NCBI RefSeq assembly: GCF_947495455.1
Contig: NZ_CANLZC010000038.1
Location: 1-46,054, forward strand
Source: an uncultured Shewanella sp.
GTDB lineage: Bacteria; Pseudomonadota; Gammaproteobacteria; Enterobacterales; Shewanellaceae
DNA: 46,054 nucleotides
Reading direction: 5' to 3'
Shown: piece after piece, positions 15,656 to 26,962 of the stretch
Layout of the letters: each line of letters begins with the position of its first letter
How positions within the stretch are numbered: position 1 is the first letter of the stretch
Program-made: the position numbers and the translations under genes
The notes under the pieces: generated by a model
What the model was told of the DNA's origin: nothing
The model's database searches: none
What the model saw: the letters and a program-made list of their open reading frames with translations, nothing else

Positions 15656-16510
15656 TTATAAACCTAAAGCGAGTCCTTGTTTATAAAGTGCATTTTTCTT
15701 TAAACCATAAATTTCGGCTGTTATTGCCGCCGCTTTTTTTAAGGGCAATTCTTTACTCAATAATGTCAATGTTTCCAAAACCTTAACAGATAAAGCAGAC
15801 TCATCACCTGCTATTGTCTCACTGCGAAAGCCATGACACATGAGCACTATCTCCCCCTTTTGCTGATTAGCATCACTCGTGACCTGTGCTAATACCTCTG
15901 CTGCAGTGCCCGATAAAAAGGTTTCAAAGACTTTCGTCACCTCCCTTGCCATGACCACCTGCCGATCATCTCCAAGTACAGAAGCTATCGAGGTTAAACT
16001 ATGGACAATTCTATGAGGTGATTCATAAAAAATTAACGTGCGCGGATCCTCTTTCAACGCGGTCAACTTATCGATGCGGCCTTTTTCTTTTGACGGCAAA
16101 AAACCTTCAAATGAAAACCTATCCGATGGCAATCCCGATGCACTTAAGGCCGTAATCGCTGCGCAAGGGCCAGGTAAGGGGCTGACATTAAATCCTGCTT
16201 CCCGTACTTGGAAAACCAAATGATATCCAGGATCAGAAATTAACGGTGTTCCCGCATCAGAAATCAGTGCCACTGACTCACCGTTGGCTAATTTTTGAAT
16301 GATCCCTTGAGCCCGATCACGCTCATTGTGATCATGTAAGGCGATTTTTTTGGTCTCAATACTAAAATGGTTTAATAATTTACCACTGTGTCTGGTGTCC
16401 TCACAGGCAATCAATGATACCTGCTTAAGTACTGTTATTGCACGAGAACTTATATCCTCTAGATTACCAATGGGCGTTGGAACTATGTAAAGTGCGACCG
16501 GTAGGGTCAT
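15656..16510 (-). CDS. rsmI: 16S rRNA 2'-O-ribose C1402 methyltransferase RsmI
   Basis: 284 residues from the ATG at 16510 ([20 protein letters not shown]), chosen for the AGAGGT site upstream; an ATG at 16549 would add 13 residues. Tetrapyrrole-methylase fold: the N-terminal PTPIGNL motif, [24 protein letters not shown] and [14 protein letters not shown] are all characteristic. It methylates the C1402 ribose of 16S rRNA, helping decoding fidelity. It diverges from lpoA, as in E. coli. The stop codon is the first base pair of the downstream 90-bp repeat array, so array changes could alter its last codons. Confidence 0.95.
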   Translation of the reverse strand: MTLPVALYIVPTPIGNLEDISSRAITVLKQVSLIACEDTRHSGKLLNHFSIETKKIALHDHNERDRAQGIIQKLANGESVALISDAGTPLISDPGYHLVFQVREAGFNVSPLPGPCAAITALSASGLPSDRFSFEGFLPSKEKGRIDKLTALKEDPRTLIFYESPHRIVHSLTSIASVLGDDRQVVMAREVTKVFETFLSGTAAEVLAQVTSDANQQKGEIVLMCHGFRSETIAGDESALSVKVLETLTLLSKELPLKKAAAITAEIYGLKKNALYKQGLALGL

Positions 16511-16599
16511 ATTTACCTCTGTATAGATTATCAACAAGACTTTCGTCAAACGTAAGAGAAGGTTAAACTACTGGCAGCATCTTACCAGAGTAAAGACCT

Positions 16600-18441
16600 G
16601 TGTTAAAAAGCCTGAAGACAACTAAATTAATTTCTATCGCTGTGTTATCGGCAGTTTTGTTCGGTTGTGCAACGCCAACCGGCCCGGTAAAGACTGAATC
16701 GACTAGCATTTCTTTAATCAGCGCCCCTTTAACATCGGCGCAATACTTAGCCAAAGCAAAAGCTGAAAAAAATCAGTCAATACGTCAACGCTACTTCTTA
16801 TTGGCAGCTCATGCCATGATAAATGCGGGTGATGACAATACTGCCGAGCAGTTGCTGAACTCACTACAGTCCACCTTATTACCCGACAGCGAATTACAAG
16901 CTGAATATAAATACCTCAAGGCTCGCGTCTTTAAAATGCAATCTCGATATGCTGACGCCATTAAAGTATTAGACTATTCGACTCATTGGCAGTTAGCCAA
17001 ATGGCAGTGGGTCAGTTACTACCAATTAAAAGCGCAGCTTTATCAAGAGCGTAATCAACCCATAGAAGAAGTGCGTCAATTAAGTCTTCTCGAGCAATAT
17101 TTGCCTATAGCACAAGCGAATGAAGTCAATGACACTATTTGGCGCACACTGCAGCCTCTGTCAGAAGAAACCTTGAAGCGTTTTTCAACAGATAGTGATG
17201 ACTCTACATTTGCCGGTTGGTTACAACTCGCCTACTTAACTAAGCGTTATGCCGTCGATCCCAATCAGCTTGTCAGCCAGCTAAGTCGTTGGCAGCAGCA
17301 AAACCCAACTCATCCTGCCACAAGAAAGCTGCCAACGGATCTCGAAAAGGCGCTCAACACTAAGCCTTACAGCCCAAATAAGATTGCGGTGCTTTTACCC
17401 TTAACAGGATCCAGAGCCGATATCGCCAATCCAGTTAAACAAGGCATTATGGCCAGTTATTTAGCTCAAAACGACAAGAATGTAACAGTCAATTTTTATG
17501 ATACCGCACAAGATCCTAACGCGGCTTATCAGGCTGCGGTAAATCAAGGCGCTGAATTTATTATCGGCCCTTTATTACCCAGTTCTGTTGCTGCCTTGCA
17601 AGCGACAATAAAAAATAAAGGGGAGCAAGGTAAAGTCATACCACAGCTCTTTCTCAATACCGTTAAAAGTGACACCCCCAATAAAGATCAATATTATTTT
17701 GCTTTATCACCCAGCGATGAGGCTAATGACGCGGCGAACCGATTATTTAAAGATGGCATTAAAGTGCCGCTGATCTTAGCCAGTAATGACAAGCTTGGTC
17801 ATAATATGGCAGACAGTTTTAACAAAACATGGCAAGCCCTGACTCAAACTCCCGCTGAAATTCACTATTATGATGCTGGCGACAAAATGAAAGTCACAGT
17901 CCAAAAAGCATTAGGCGTGATTGACAGCAAAGAGCGTATTGCCGCGTTAAAAGGTCTTCTTAATTTACCGATCAAAGCAGACTTTCGCTCACGCCGAGAC
18001 ATAGATGCCATTTACATGTTATCAGCCAGCCATGATTTAGCCTTACTTAAACCCTTCATTGATGTTAATTTCAGTGTCTTTGCCCAGCCAGTGCCTCTTT
18101 ATGCCAGCAGCCGCAGTCATTTGAAAGATGGAGGCCGAGAAGCCGATGAAGAACTCAATAACCTGACTATCAGTGATATTCCCTGGCTTATTCGTCAAGA
18201 TTCAGATACTCGCACCGTCAGTCAATTATGGCCCACTTGGAGTAACAGTAAAAAAAGACTCTATAGTATGGGCTATGATGCCGTCGATCTTGTGGATAAA
18301 TTAGCACAAATGCGTGCCTTGCCTGGCTACCAACTGGACGGACTCAGTGGCACTTTATCGGTCAATCAGCAAGGGGTCGTCAACAGACAATTAAGTTGGG
18401 GACGCTATCAAAGAGGCAATTTAAAGCCCCTAGCAAAATAG
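16600..18441 (+). CDS. lpoA: Outer-membrane lipoprotein LpoA, activator of PBP1a
   Basis: 613 residues starting at GTG 16600. The signal ends in LSAVLFGC, a lipobox. The N-terminal half is a TPR-like helical domain (for example ARVFKMQSRYADAIKVLDYS). The C-terminal half is the LppC, periplasmic-binding-like domain: KIAVLLPLTGSRADIANPVKQG, DTAQDP, IIGPLLPSSVAAL, and IDAIYMLSASHDLALLKPF. LpoA crosses the periplasm and stimulates the transpeptidase of PBP1a, whose gene is at 34285-36849 in this window. Terminator downstream. Confidence 0.95.
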   Translation: MLKSLKTTKLISIAVLSAVLFGCATPTGPVKTESTSISLISAPLTSAQYLAKAKAEKNQSIRQRYFLLAAHAMINAGDDNTAEQLLNSLQSTLLPDSELQAEYKYLKARVFKMQSRYADAIKVLDYSTHWQLAKWQWVSYYQLKAQLYQERNQPIEEVRQLSLLEQYLPIAQANEVNDTIWRTLQPLSEETLKRFSTDSDDSTFAGWLQLAYLTKRYAVDPNQLVSQLSRWQQQNPTHPATRKLPTDLEKALNTKPYSPNKIAVLLPLTGSRADIANPVKQGIMASYLAQNDKNVTVNFYDTAQDPNAAYQAAVNQGAEFIIGPLLPSSVAALQATIKNKGEQGKVIPQLFLNTVKSDTPNKDQYYFALSPSDEANDAANRLFKDGIKVPLILASNDKLGHNMADSFNKTWQALTQTPAEIHYYDAGDKMKVTVQKALGVIDSKERIAALKGLLNLPIKADFRSRRDIDAIYMLSASHDLALLKPFIDVNFSVFAQPVPLYASSRSHLKDGGREADEELNNLTISDIPWLIRQDSDTRTVSQLWPTWSNSKKRLYSMGYDAVDLVDKLAQMRALPGYQLDGLSGTLSVNQQGVVNRQLSWGRYQRGNLKPLAK

Positions 18442-18449
18442 TCCCCAGC

Positions 18450-18495
18450 CAGTGTTATTGCTGACAAAGTGCCTCGTTGGCAATAACACTGTTTT
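18450..18495 (+). terminator. Terminator after lpoA
   Basis: Twelve-base perfect stem CAGTGTTATTGC...GCAATAACACTG followed by TTTTG. Confidence 0.75.
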
Positions 18496-18643
18496 GTTGC
18501 TTTAAGTTAAGTGATATGAAAATGTTTCACTAACCGAATGAGACGAGAATAAGGATCCACTGCCTTAAGCATGCTACAACTCGCACAATGGCGTATTTTG
18601 GGTATATACTCAAGCTCATTGGAAGTCACTTCAGGACGTTAGC

Positions 18644-18979
18644 GTGCTCAAAGGTCACCAAGGACAAGAAAGTGAACAAGCGGCCATTAGCTATTTGAAA
18701 CAAAAAGGTTTACGTTTCATCGCCAAAAATGTCCGTTTCGTCTTTGGTGAAATAGACATAATCATGAAAGAAGGTACTGTTTGGGTATTTGTTGAAGTAA
18801 AATACCGCTCAAATGTACAATTTGGTGGTGCAATTAATGCCTTAAGTCTAAGGCAACAAAATCGCATAAAACGTGCTGCGAGCCATTACTTACAATTAAA
18901 ACAAATAGATGCAGTTTGTCGATTTGATTTTATCGCTATTGATCCAAATAATATTGAATGGATCCGCGATGCATTTTAA
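18644..18979 (+). CDS. yraN: YraN / UPF0102 nuclease-fold protein
   Basis: 111 residues from GTG 18644, with AGGA at 8-9 nt upstream. It shows the UPF0102 pattern: GQESEQAAISYLKQKGLRFIAKN, then FGEIDIIMKEG with the acidic residues of a restriction-endonuclease-like core, VFVEVKYR (the E-x-K element) and RQQNRIKRAASHYL. Function is not established, but the fold resembles Holliday-junction and restriction-type nucleases. Neighbours lpoA and diaA match the E. coli yraMNO-dolP order. Confidence 0.92.
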   Translation: MLKGHQGQESEQAAISYLKQKGLRFIAKNVRFVFGEIDIIMKEGTVWVFVEVKYRSNVQFGGAINALSLRQQNRIKRAASHYLQLKQIDAVCRFDFIAIDPNNIEWIRDAF

Positions 18980-19041
18980 TTTTATCGCCGCCTATGGCCA
19001 ACCATGGTTTATGCAATCAAGCATTCCAGTCAAGTGACTAA

Positions 19042-20234
<1,193 letters not shown>

Positions 20235-20237
20235 AAT

Positions 20238-20265
20238 AAAAAAACCTGCATATGCAGGTTTTTTT
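20238..20265. terminator. Bidirectional terminator between dolP and trpS
   Basis: Perfect palindrome of seven A, CCTGCATATGCAGG, and seven T, between the convergent dolP and trpS genes. Confidence 0.9.
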
Positions 20266-20287
20266 ATTTCAATACAATTTGAAGAGC

Positions 20288-21298
20288 TTACACTAACAAA
20301 CCAATTTTTTCATAAACCTTTTTAAGGGTCACTTCTGCACGCGCCTGCGCCTTTTCAGCACCTTCATGCATAATTTGATTCAACAAGGTTTGATCCGCTC
20401 TAAACTCATTATAGCGGGCCTGCAATGGCTCAATCATGCTGACGACCGCTTCACCTGCTGCAACTTTTAAATGGCCATACATCTTACCTTCAAATTCGTT
20501 TTCCAAAGAGGCAATACTTTGACCTGTCACACCCGACATTAAGCTCAATAAATTAGACACACCAGGTTTGTTTTCAACATCAAAACGTACCACTGGCGGC
20601 TCTTCACTGTCCGTCATGGCTTTTTTGATTTTTTTCATGATCTTCTTAGGATCTTCAAGCAAGCCAATCACATTATTACGATTATCATCAGATTTAGACA
20701 TCTTCTTTAATGGCTCTTGCAATGACATGACTTTTGCGCCTAATTCAGGAATAAAAGGCTCAGGGACAGTAAAAGTATCCCCGTAGGCATTGTTAAAGCG
20801 TGTCGCAATATCACGGGTTAATTCAAGATGCTGTTTTTGATCTTGTCCAACAGGTACTTGGTTCGCTTGGTACAGTAAAATATCCGCAGCCATCAACACA
20901 GGGTAACCAAATAACCCCACGTTAATATTACTAGCATGCTTTTGTGATTTATCTTTAAACTGCGTCATCCTATTGAGCTCACCCATCTGAGCATAACAAT
21001 TGAGTGCCCAACCCAGCTGAGTATGTTGCGGCACTTGAGACTGAATAAAGACAGTGCTCTTTTTAGGATCGACACCACAAGCTAAATATAAGGCTAAGGT
21101 ATCAAGGCAAGCTTCACGCAACAATTTAGGATCTTGACGCACTGTAATAGCATGTAAATCAACCACACAATACAAACAATCATGGCTATCCTGCATCGCC
21201 ACCCACTGACGTAATGCGCCCATATAGTTACCTAAGGTTAACTCCCCTGAGGGTTGTGCTCCACTCAGAACGATAGGTTTAGGCTGTGACGTGGTCAT
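20288..21298 (-). CDS. trpS: Tryptophanyl-tRNA synthetase
   Basis: 336 residues from ATG 21298, chosen because GGAG is 11 nt upstream but only 2 nt from the alternative ATG at 21307. Class I aminoacyl-tRNA synthetase: the HIGH-equivalent is [10 protein letters not shown] and the KMSKS loop is [19 protein letters not shown] and the [13 protein letters not shown] block are typical of bacterial TrpRS. Charges tRNA-Trp with tryptophan. It heads away from gph and rpe, which lie upstream on the same strand with a 63-bp gap after gph. Confidence 0.97.
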   Translation of the reverse strand: MTTSQPKPIVLSGAQPSGELTLGNYMGALRQWVAMQDSHDCLYCVVDLHAITVRQDPKLLREACLDTLALYLACGVDPKKSTVFIQSQVPQHTQLGWALNCYAQMGELNRMTQFKDKSQKHASNINVGLFGYPVLMAADILLYQANQVPVGQDQKQHLELTRDIATRFNNAYGDTFTVPEPFIPELGAKVMSLQEPLKKMSKSDDNRNNVIGLLEDPKKIMKKIKKAMTDSEEPPVVRFDVENKPGVSNLLSLMSGVTGQSIASLENEFEGKMYGHLKVAAGEAVVSMIEPLQARYNEFRADQTLLNQIMHEGAEKAQARAEVTLKKVYEKIGLLV

Positions 21299-21370
21299 TA
21301 TTTTCATTACTCCATAAGTGCATCAAGTCAATAATTTAAATACCCAATGCGTAAATTTAAAATTATATAA

Positions 21371-22045
21371 TTACAGTATTAGCGGTATAATATCACGAAT
21401 TTGATGGCAAACCGCATCAGGTTTGCTCAAACCAATATCTTCACCGTAATTGTATCCATAGGTCAAGCCGATTGATCTCACTCCAGCCGCTTTTGCCGAT
21501 AAAATATCATTTCTAGAATCACCGACCATCATGAGTTCATCACCTTCCAAATCCCATAATTGCAGTAAATGCTGTAAAGGAAGCGGATCGGGTTTCATCG
21601 CAGAAAGCGAATCGCCACCTAACACCACAGAAAAATAATCGCTTAAACCAAAGCCATTCAATAAAGGCACAGTAAAGCCATAAGGTTTATTGGTCACTAT
21701 GGCTAAAGGAATATTCGCCTCATGCAACTGCCCTAAAACACTTTCTACCCCATCATAGAGTCGGCTATGTTTCTGCAAGTTTTGCTGATAGTGCCACTTA
21801 AATCTGGGCATAACAGCATTCAATTGCTTCTGACTATAGGCCTCATCTGCTGCAAAGATTAAAGCCCTTTGCATTAACACTTCAGCGCCGTTACCTATCC
21901 ATGAGCGTACCTGCGCCTCAGAACAAAGCGGTAAGCCTAATTCAACTAAGCTGTCTTGTACAGCAACCGTCAAATCCAGTGCACTGTCTACCAAAGTACC
22001 ATCTAAGTCAAATGCCACAGCTTTAACACTGCCATCCTTTAACAT
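21371..22045 (-). CDS. gph: Phosphoglycolate phosphatase
   Basis: 224 residues. HAD motifs: FDLDGTLVDSALD near the start, VTNKPYGF, KPDPLPLQHLL and MMVGDSRNDILSAKAAG. It hydrolyses 2-phosphoglycolate, including that released when 3'-phosphoglycolate DNA ends are repaired. It lies 6 bp after rpe on the same strand, with trpS following: the rpe-gph-trpS order common in enterics and Shewanella. Confidence 0.95.
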   Translation of the reverse strand: MLKDGSVKAVAFDLDGTLVDSALDLTVAVQDSLVELGLPLCSEAQVRSWIGNGAEVLMQRALIFAADEAYSQKQLNAVMPRFKWHYQQNLQKHSRLYDGVESVLGQLHEANIPLAIVTNKPYGFTVPLLNGFGLSDYFSVVLGGDSLSAMKPDPLPLQHLLQLWDLEGDELMMVGDSRNDILSAKAAGVRSIGLTYGYNYGEDIGLSKPDAVCHQIRDIIPLIL

Positions 22046-22051
22046 TATCGA

Positions 22052-22726
22052 TCAACCCTCGAGCGCCGCTAACTCATGACGCATAGCATCAATCACAGCT
22101 TTATAATCGGGTTGATTAAAAATGGCTGAGCCCGCAACAAACATATCGGCTCCAGCACGTGCAATTTCAGCGATATTATCCACTTTGACTCCACCATCAA
22201 CCTCAAGACGAATGTCATAACCGCTGGCATCAATGCGCTGTCTCACTTGACGTAATTTATCCAAAGTCGAAGGAATGAAAGATTGTCCGCCAAAACCAGG
22301 ATTAACCGACATTAATAAAATCACATCGACTTTATCCATCACATGATCTAAATAATGCAAAGGCGTTGCAGGATTAAAAACCAATCCCGCTTTACAGCCA
22401 GACTCTTTAATTAATTGTAAGCTACGATCAATATGCTCAGACGCTTCAGGATGAAAGGTAATGATAGACGCGCCGGCTTTAGCAAAATCAGGAATAATGC
22501 GATCAACGGGTTTTACCATCAAATGGACATCAATATCAGCCGTGATCCCATAATCCCTTAACGCTTGGCAAATCATAGGGCCCACGGTTAAATTTGGCAC
22601 ATAATGATTATCCATCACATCAAAATGAACCACGTCGGCTCCCGCCGTTAAAACAGCATCAACATCACTGCCTAAACGAGCAAAATCGGCAGAAAGAATA
22701 GAAGGAGCAATTAAAAATGGGCGCAT
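22052..22726 (-). CDS. rpe: Ribulose-phosphate 3-epimerase
   Basis: 224 residues from ATG 22726 ([19 protein letters not shown]), the conserved family start; the frame runs up to 22780 but those codons are not typical. TIM-barrel signatures: [52 protein letters not shown] and [12 protein letters not shown], carrying the metal-binding His/Asp and the phosphate loop. It interconverts ribulose-5-P and xylulose-5-P in the pentose phosphate pathway. Confidence 0.96.
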   Translation of the reverse strand: MRPFLIAPSILSADFARLGSDVDAVLTAGADVVHFDVMDNHYVPNLTVGPMICQALRDYGITADIDVHLMVKPVDRIIPDFAKAGASIITFHPEASEHIDRSLQLIKESGCKAGLVFNPATPLHYLDHVMDKVDVILLMSVNPGFGGQSFIPSTLDKLRQVRQRIDASGYDIRLEVDGGVKVDNIAEIARAGADMFVAGSAIFNQPDYKAVIDAMRHELAALEG

Positions 22727-22886
22727 AGTCAAACTCATGTTCATGTGTAATAAGTAGGCTATTTTACCCCTTAACCCCATAAAGACACTACTTTTTAAAA
22801 CACTTTTTTTGTTACAATTATGTTTTAATTGGTTTTCGTTTTGTTATAATCACAAACTCGCAAAGGAAGGCAATCAAGGAAATACC

Positions 22887-23243
22887 ATGTTAAGGAAGCT
22901 TATAGGGTTTTTACACATGAAAATGATGATTTTTTTCGTGAGTTGCGCTTTAGGTTTAACGCTATGTTTACTGCACTCAAGCAGTACCATAACCGTTCAG
23001 TCACCCAGTCGTTATTGTGCACCCCAAACAAACATAGACAAGCAATATTTACCGAGCCATCGACCGAGTCAACATTGTGAGACCCAAGCTCAAACAATCA
23101 CTTGGATGAACTGGCTGATCGGTAATAGTCTGACAAACCAGCTACATTTTATCGACTTTTTGGAATTGCTGCACGGTAATAACCGTATTCCTTTGAGCCA
23201 AGTGACTTTAATCAATAGCCATCAGAGCCTTAAATTATGCTAA
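22887..23243 (+). CDS. Uncharacterised single-pass membrane or exported protein
   Basis: 118 residues from ATG 22887, preceded by AAGGAA; the frame extends upstream to 22809 but without a ribosome site. One hydrophobic segment (MKMMIFFVSCALGLTLCLL) anchors or exports it. The rest is Ser/Gln/His-rich with pairs of Cys. Its end overlaps the next gene by 7 bp, so the two are probably coupled. No family recognised. Confidence 0.6.
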   Translation: MLRKLIGFLHMKMMIFFVSCALGLTLCLLHSSSTITVQSPSRYCAPQTNIDKQYLPSHRPSQHCETQAQTITWMNWLIGNSLTNQLHFIDFLELLHGNNRIPLSQVTLINSHQSLKLC

Positions 23244-23422
23244 AAAATATCTGGCAACTACTGATCAGCACACTTGCCGCTTTTTTCGGTGTGCAATCCG
23301 AGCAAAATCGCGTCCGTGATTTTCAAACTAAATCCATCGTTCCTTTTATCATTATGGGGGTTTTCATTGCGATCATCTTTGTGGGTAGCTTGCTCTTTAT
23401 TGTTACCCAAGTATTAGGTTAA
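23237..23422 (+). CDS. DUF2970 family small membrane protein
   Basis: 61 residues. MLKNIWQLLISTLAAFFGVQSEQNR and the following RVRDF then a single C-terminal membrane helix (PFIIMGVFIAIIFVGSLLFI) match DUF2970, a proteobacterial family of unknown role. It overlaps the upstream gene and is followed by a terminator. Confidence 0.82.
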   Translation: MLKNIWQLLISTLAAFFGVQSEQNRVRDFQTKSIVPFIIMGVFIAIIFVGSLLFIVTQVLG

Positions 23423-23443
23423 ATTTCCACTGAATTTTAAGGC

Positions 23444-23471
23444 AAAAAACCTTGCTTATGCAAGGTTTTTT
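23444..23471. terminator. Terminator between DUF2970 gene and dam
   Basis: AAAAAACCTTGC-4-GCAAGGTTTTTT, symmetrical, between convergent genes. Confidence 0.9.
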
Positions 23472-23490
23472 CTTAGCATGATAGCAATTA

Positions 23491-24399
23491 TCACCCCACA
23501 GATTTCTTTCTCTTTATTGTCGATACCGCTCCACCTTTCTTCAATGCAATGGTGGTCAACTTAGCAGATTCTGCATGGTAAGCATCATCGTATAAAGCAA
23601 ATAATTCATCCACTTTTTTACGAGCGCTCCCTTTTTGGCTAATATTGCGTTGCACTTGCACTTTAGCTAACAGCGCACCATGATATAGCTCACGGGTCAA
23701 TGGAATATCATGATTACTGATGAGCACTGAAATGCCACGATCAATAGCCGTATGCCGAGAAATTTTTGCCAAGATGGCTTGATCATCTAGACTAAACCCT
23801 GCGCCAACATAGGTCGTAAAACTGGCTGTTGTAGACAAAGGAGCATAAGGCGGATCGCAATACACCACATCCCCCTTGCGGGTCATATTCATGGCTTCCT
23901 CGTAACCCACGCATCTAAATTCTGCTTTTTGTGATTTAACTGAAAATGCACGGATCTCTTGCTCAGGGAAGTAAGGCTTCTTATAAGAGCCAAAAGGCAC
24001 ATTAAACCCACCCTTTCGGTTGTATCGACATAATCCATTAAAGCCAAAACGATTCATATATAAAAAATAGACTGAACGCTCAAAGGGATCACGGCTTTGA
24101 TTAAATCGTTCACGAATTTGATAATAGGCCGTCTCATTATTCATCTCATCCACAAACAAGGCTTTTGCTGCATTGATGTAGGATTCAGGATCATGCTGTA
24201 CGATTTTATACAGATTTATCAAATCTTGATTAATATCGCATAATAAATAGCTATCAAAATCAGTATTAAGAAACACTGATCCCGCCCCAACAAAAGGCTC
24301 AACCAATCTATTACCTTTTGGAAGATATTGCGATAAGGCTTCAATCAGTTTAAATTTTCCACCAGCCCACTTTAGAAAGGCTCTTTGTTTTTTGCTCAT
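23491..24399 (-). CDS. dam: DNA adenine methylase (GATC)
   Basis: 302 residues, slightly longer than E. coli Dam (278). Motif X FLKWAGGK at 8-15, motif I VEPFVGAGSVFLN at 33-45, and the catalytic motif IV DPPY at 182-185 show the alpha-class order. It methylates adenine in GATC, guiding mismatch repair, replication timing and gene expression. It has an extra basic C-terminal tail (KKGGAVSTIKRKKSVG). It lies downstream of damX in the aroK-aroB-damX-dam cluster, with a 52-bp gap. Confidence 0.97.
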   Translation of the reverse strand: MSKKQRAFLKWAGGKFKLIEALSQYLPKGNRLVEPFVGAGSVFLNTDFDSYLLCDINQDLINLYKIVQHDPESYINAAKALFVDEMNNETAYYQIRERFNQSRDPFERSVYFLYMNRFGFNGLCRYNRKGGFNVPFGSYKKPYFPEQEIRAFSVKSQKAEFRCVGYEEAMNMTRKGDVVYCDPPYAPLSTTASFTTYVGAGFSLDDQAILAKISRHTAIDRGISVLISNHDIPLTRELYHGALLAKVQVQRNISQKGSARKKVDELFALYDDAYHAESAKLTTIALKKGGAVSTIKRKKSVG

Positions 24400-24451
24400 T
24401 TAAATTGACTGAATACCATAAAAAAAGAAGCACATGATTGTACTCTGTTTA

Positions 24452-25861
24452 TTACTGAATTTCACGGCTTGGAACACTGACTTGTAATTCATATGCTCTT
24501 AAATCAGCCCAACGACGCACCCAAGGTTTATTAATGTTATATTTTTCAATTAGATATAATGAACTCTTATTTGCAAATTCTTTTTCGTCAAACTGACCCG
24601 CCAAAACAAGCCACCCCTTATTATATCTGGCAATACTCAGATCTTTTACATCCTTAACCCTTGTTAATAAACGATAAAGTGTTTCTATCTTAGTTACATT
24701 CGCCAGCTGCAATGTATAACCTTGTGTGGGTCGAATACTCAATAAAGTTGGCCAAACAATCAGCGGTTGTTCAGCACCGCTTTCAACTGCTGCTTTTTTC
24801 CCCTCCTTTAACTCCTGCTCATTGCCGCTATTGGTCAATATTTCAGCTTGAATGGGCTCATCACTCTTCATCGCTCTTTCAACAGGTCTCTTTTCTACTT
24901 TCAAAGGCACAGAAGCCATTCCCTCATCATGATCCACGCTCCATGCTTTATCCGCTTTGAAATCCCACTCTTTTTGAGAGTTAACTGTGGTGATAGATTG
25001 CAAATTCGGCACTGGATCTAGCGGTTTTGGAGTTAAAAGAGCGCTATTATCTTGACCATCAATAGGCAATTTTAGCATCCATAATCCCATTGCTGTGACA
25101 GACACCACAAAAACAACGGCTGTCACTAAAGTCAGACTCATCCATTTAGGCATGACTTTGGCACTCGCCTTTGGATCACTGGAAACAAGCTCTTCTTCAT
25201 TCTGTTTCGACAACTCAAATAATGCCAACACTTCCGCGGGCGTACCAGATTGTGCTGATAACTTTTCAAAAATGCTATCAATATCAATACAGGCTCCTTG
25301 TCCATTCAATGACAATAAAGTGTTATATAAAGACTGTCTTTCAACTAAAGGTAAAGGAGAAATACTCATCGGCAATAGGGATTGAGTTTGTATGGCTGAA
25401 ACTTGGGTACTTAAAGAAGAGAGCAATGCATTATTAGCAGTACAAACCACACGTATGTCAGTGTTAGGTAATGACAATTGTATTAAAGCTAAACACTCAT
25501 TCCATATCTCATGAGGTAAATAATCAGCATCATCAATGACAATACAAAGTGCTTTAGGCAATGACTGGGCAGCTTGTAGCAAGCTATCAGGCAAGGCTAA
25601 CTCATCATCAAAGATGGGATCGTTAAGTAATTGAATGAGGATCTTTCGACGAATTTCATGGCTATCGCAATACTGAGGGCAAGTGATCAAAGCCAGACTG
25701 TGATCTTCTAATGTATCAAGCAAGGCCGTGATCATGGTCGTTTTGCCTGAGCCTTGCTCACCCATTAACAGGATTAACTGATCACCATATAAACTAATAT
25801 GCTGCAGCCGCAATAACAAGGCTTCTTGGCTAGGTAATAATATCGACTCTGATGGTGTCAC
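24452..25861 (-). CDS. damX: Cell-division protein DamX (AAA ATPase plus SPOR domain)
   Basis: 469 residues. The N-terminal AAA domain has Walker A GEQGSGKTT (34-42) and a Walker B-like LCIVIDDADYL. A single membrane helix (VTAVVFVVSVTAMGLWML) is followed by a charged periplasmic linker, and the C-terminus is a SPOR domain (GYTLQLANVTKIETLYRLL ... LQVSVPS) that binds denuded septal glycan. E. coli DamX lacks a complete ATPase. The fused ATPase layout is usual in Shewanella and Vibrio. GTG or ATG start near 25861; it follows aroB by 18 bp. Confidence 0.9.
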   Translation of the reverse strand: MTPSESILLPSQEALLLRLQHISLYGDQLILLMGEQGSGKTTMITALLDTLEDHSLALITCPQYCDSHEIRRKILIQLLNDPIFDDELALPDSLLQAAQSLPKALCIVIDDADYLPHEIWNECLALIQLSLPNTDIRVVCTANNALLSSLSTQVSAIQTQSLLPMSISPLPLVERQSLYNTLLSLNGQGACIDIDSIFEKLSAQSGTPAEVLALFELSKQNEEELVSSDPKASAKVMPKWMSLTLVTAVVFVVSVTAMGLWMLKLPIDGQDNSALLTPKPLDPVPNLQSITTVNSQKEWDFKADKAWSVDHDEGMASVPLKVEKRPVERAMKSDEPIQAEILTNSGNEQELKEGKKAAVESGAEQPLIVWPTLLSIRPTQGYTLQLANVTKIETLYRLLTRVKDVKDLSIARYNKGWLVLAGQFDEKEFANKSSLYLIEKYNINKPWVRRWADLRAYELQVSVPSREIQ

Positions 25862-25879
25862 TTGTCATCCATTTTCAAG

Positions 25880-26959
25880 TTATGCGCCGCCAATGACCTC
25901 TCTTAATATGGCTTCACTGACGTCACTATAAATACCGGCTTGGCCAATAGCAGTAGGTAATACTAACCTAATTCTACCTTGTTTCACTTTTTTATCACGC
26001 TGCATATGCTTAATAAAATGTGAAAACGTCATCGAATGAGGTGCTTCAACGGGTAAATCAAAAGCAATAAATAAGGCACGTATTCTTTCAAGATCATTTT
26101 CCTGAATGAACCCCATTTTCATTGCCGTTTTTGCCGCTAATAGGGTGCCAGCGGCAACAGCTTCACCGTGTAGCCAAACGCCATACCCCATCTCAGCTTC
26201 AATCGCATGACCAAATGTATGCCCTAAATTTAACAGAGCCCGCACAGCTTGCTCAGTTTCATCCAGTGCAACCACCTCAGCCTTAATTTCACAACAACGA
26301 CCGATGGCATATTTTAGCGCCTCATTATCAAGAGCTTTTAACTCTTTTACATGATGCTCAAGCCACACAAAAAAATCGTGATCCCAAATAATCCCGTACT
26401 TAATCACTTCTGCCATTCCTGCTGCAAATTCTTTAGCGGGTAATGTTGTAAGACAATCAGTATCAATGAGCACGAGTTTAGGTTGATAAAAAGCACCAAT
26501 CATGTTCTTACCTAAAACATGATTAACAGCCGTTTTACCACCAACGGAAGAATCAACTTGTGCTAACAAGCTTGTTGGAATTTGGATAAAATCGACACCA
26601 CGCTGATAACAAGCCGCAGCAAATCCTGTCATGTCACCAATCACTCCCCCGCCTAACGCAATCAAAACCGTATCTCGGCCTAAATTTTGTTGTAAAAGGG
26701 AAGTAAAAATCGCGTCCATTTGAGCCAATGTCTTATATTGCTCACCATCCGGCAAAATAACCGGTTCAACAAGCGAAGAATGGGCTAACAAAGCTTGCAC
26801 TTTCTCAAGGTACAATGGCGCGATTGTCGAATTAGTCACAATCAAGACTTTTTTGTTTTCGAGGTGGTGAGCAATACACTCACCATTACTCATCAAATTC
26901 CGGTCAATCACTATCGAATAACTACGCTTACCTAGCTCAACCTGAATTTGTTTTGTCAT
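25880..26959 (-). CDS. aroB: 3-dehydroquinate synthase
   Basis: 359 residues. It converts DAHP to 3-dehydroquinate, the second step of the shikimate pathway, using NAD and Zn or Co. Signatures are [49 protein letters not shown], and the metal-binding [20 protein letters not shown] and LHGEAVAAG. It lies 3 bp downstream of aroK, and the two are surely one transcript. Confidence 0.97.
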   Translation of the reverse strand: MTKQIQVELGKRSYSIVIDRNLMSNGECIAHHLENKKVLIVTNSTIAPLYLEKVQALLAHSSLVEPVILPDGEQYKTLAQMDAIFTSLLQQNLGRDTVLIALGGGVIGDMTGFAAACYQRGVDFIQIPTSLLAQVDSSVGGKTAVNHVLGKNMIGAFYQPKLVLIDTDCLTTLPAKEFAAGMAEVIKYGIIWDHDFFVWLEHHVKELKALDNEALKYAIGRCCEIKAEVVALDETEQAVRALLNLGHTFGHAIEAEMGYGVWLHGEAVAAGTLLAAKTAMKMGFIQENDLERIRALFIAFDLPVEAPHSMTFSHFIKHMQRDKKVKQGRIRLVLPTAIGQAGIYSDVSEAILREVIGGA

Positions 26960-26962
26960 GAT

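Noticed and set aside
22809..22886. 26-residue N-terminal extension of the 22887 gene
   Set aside because: No ribosome site upstream; the ATG at 22887 has AAGGAA and gives the natural N-terminus.
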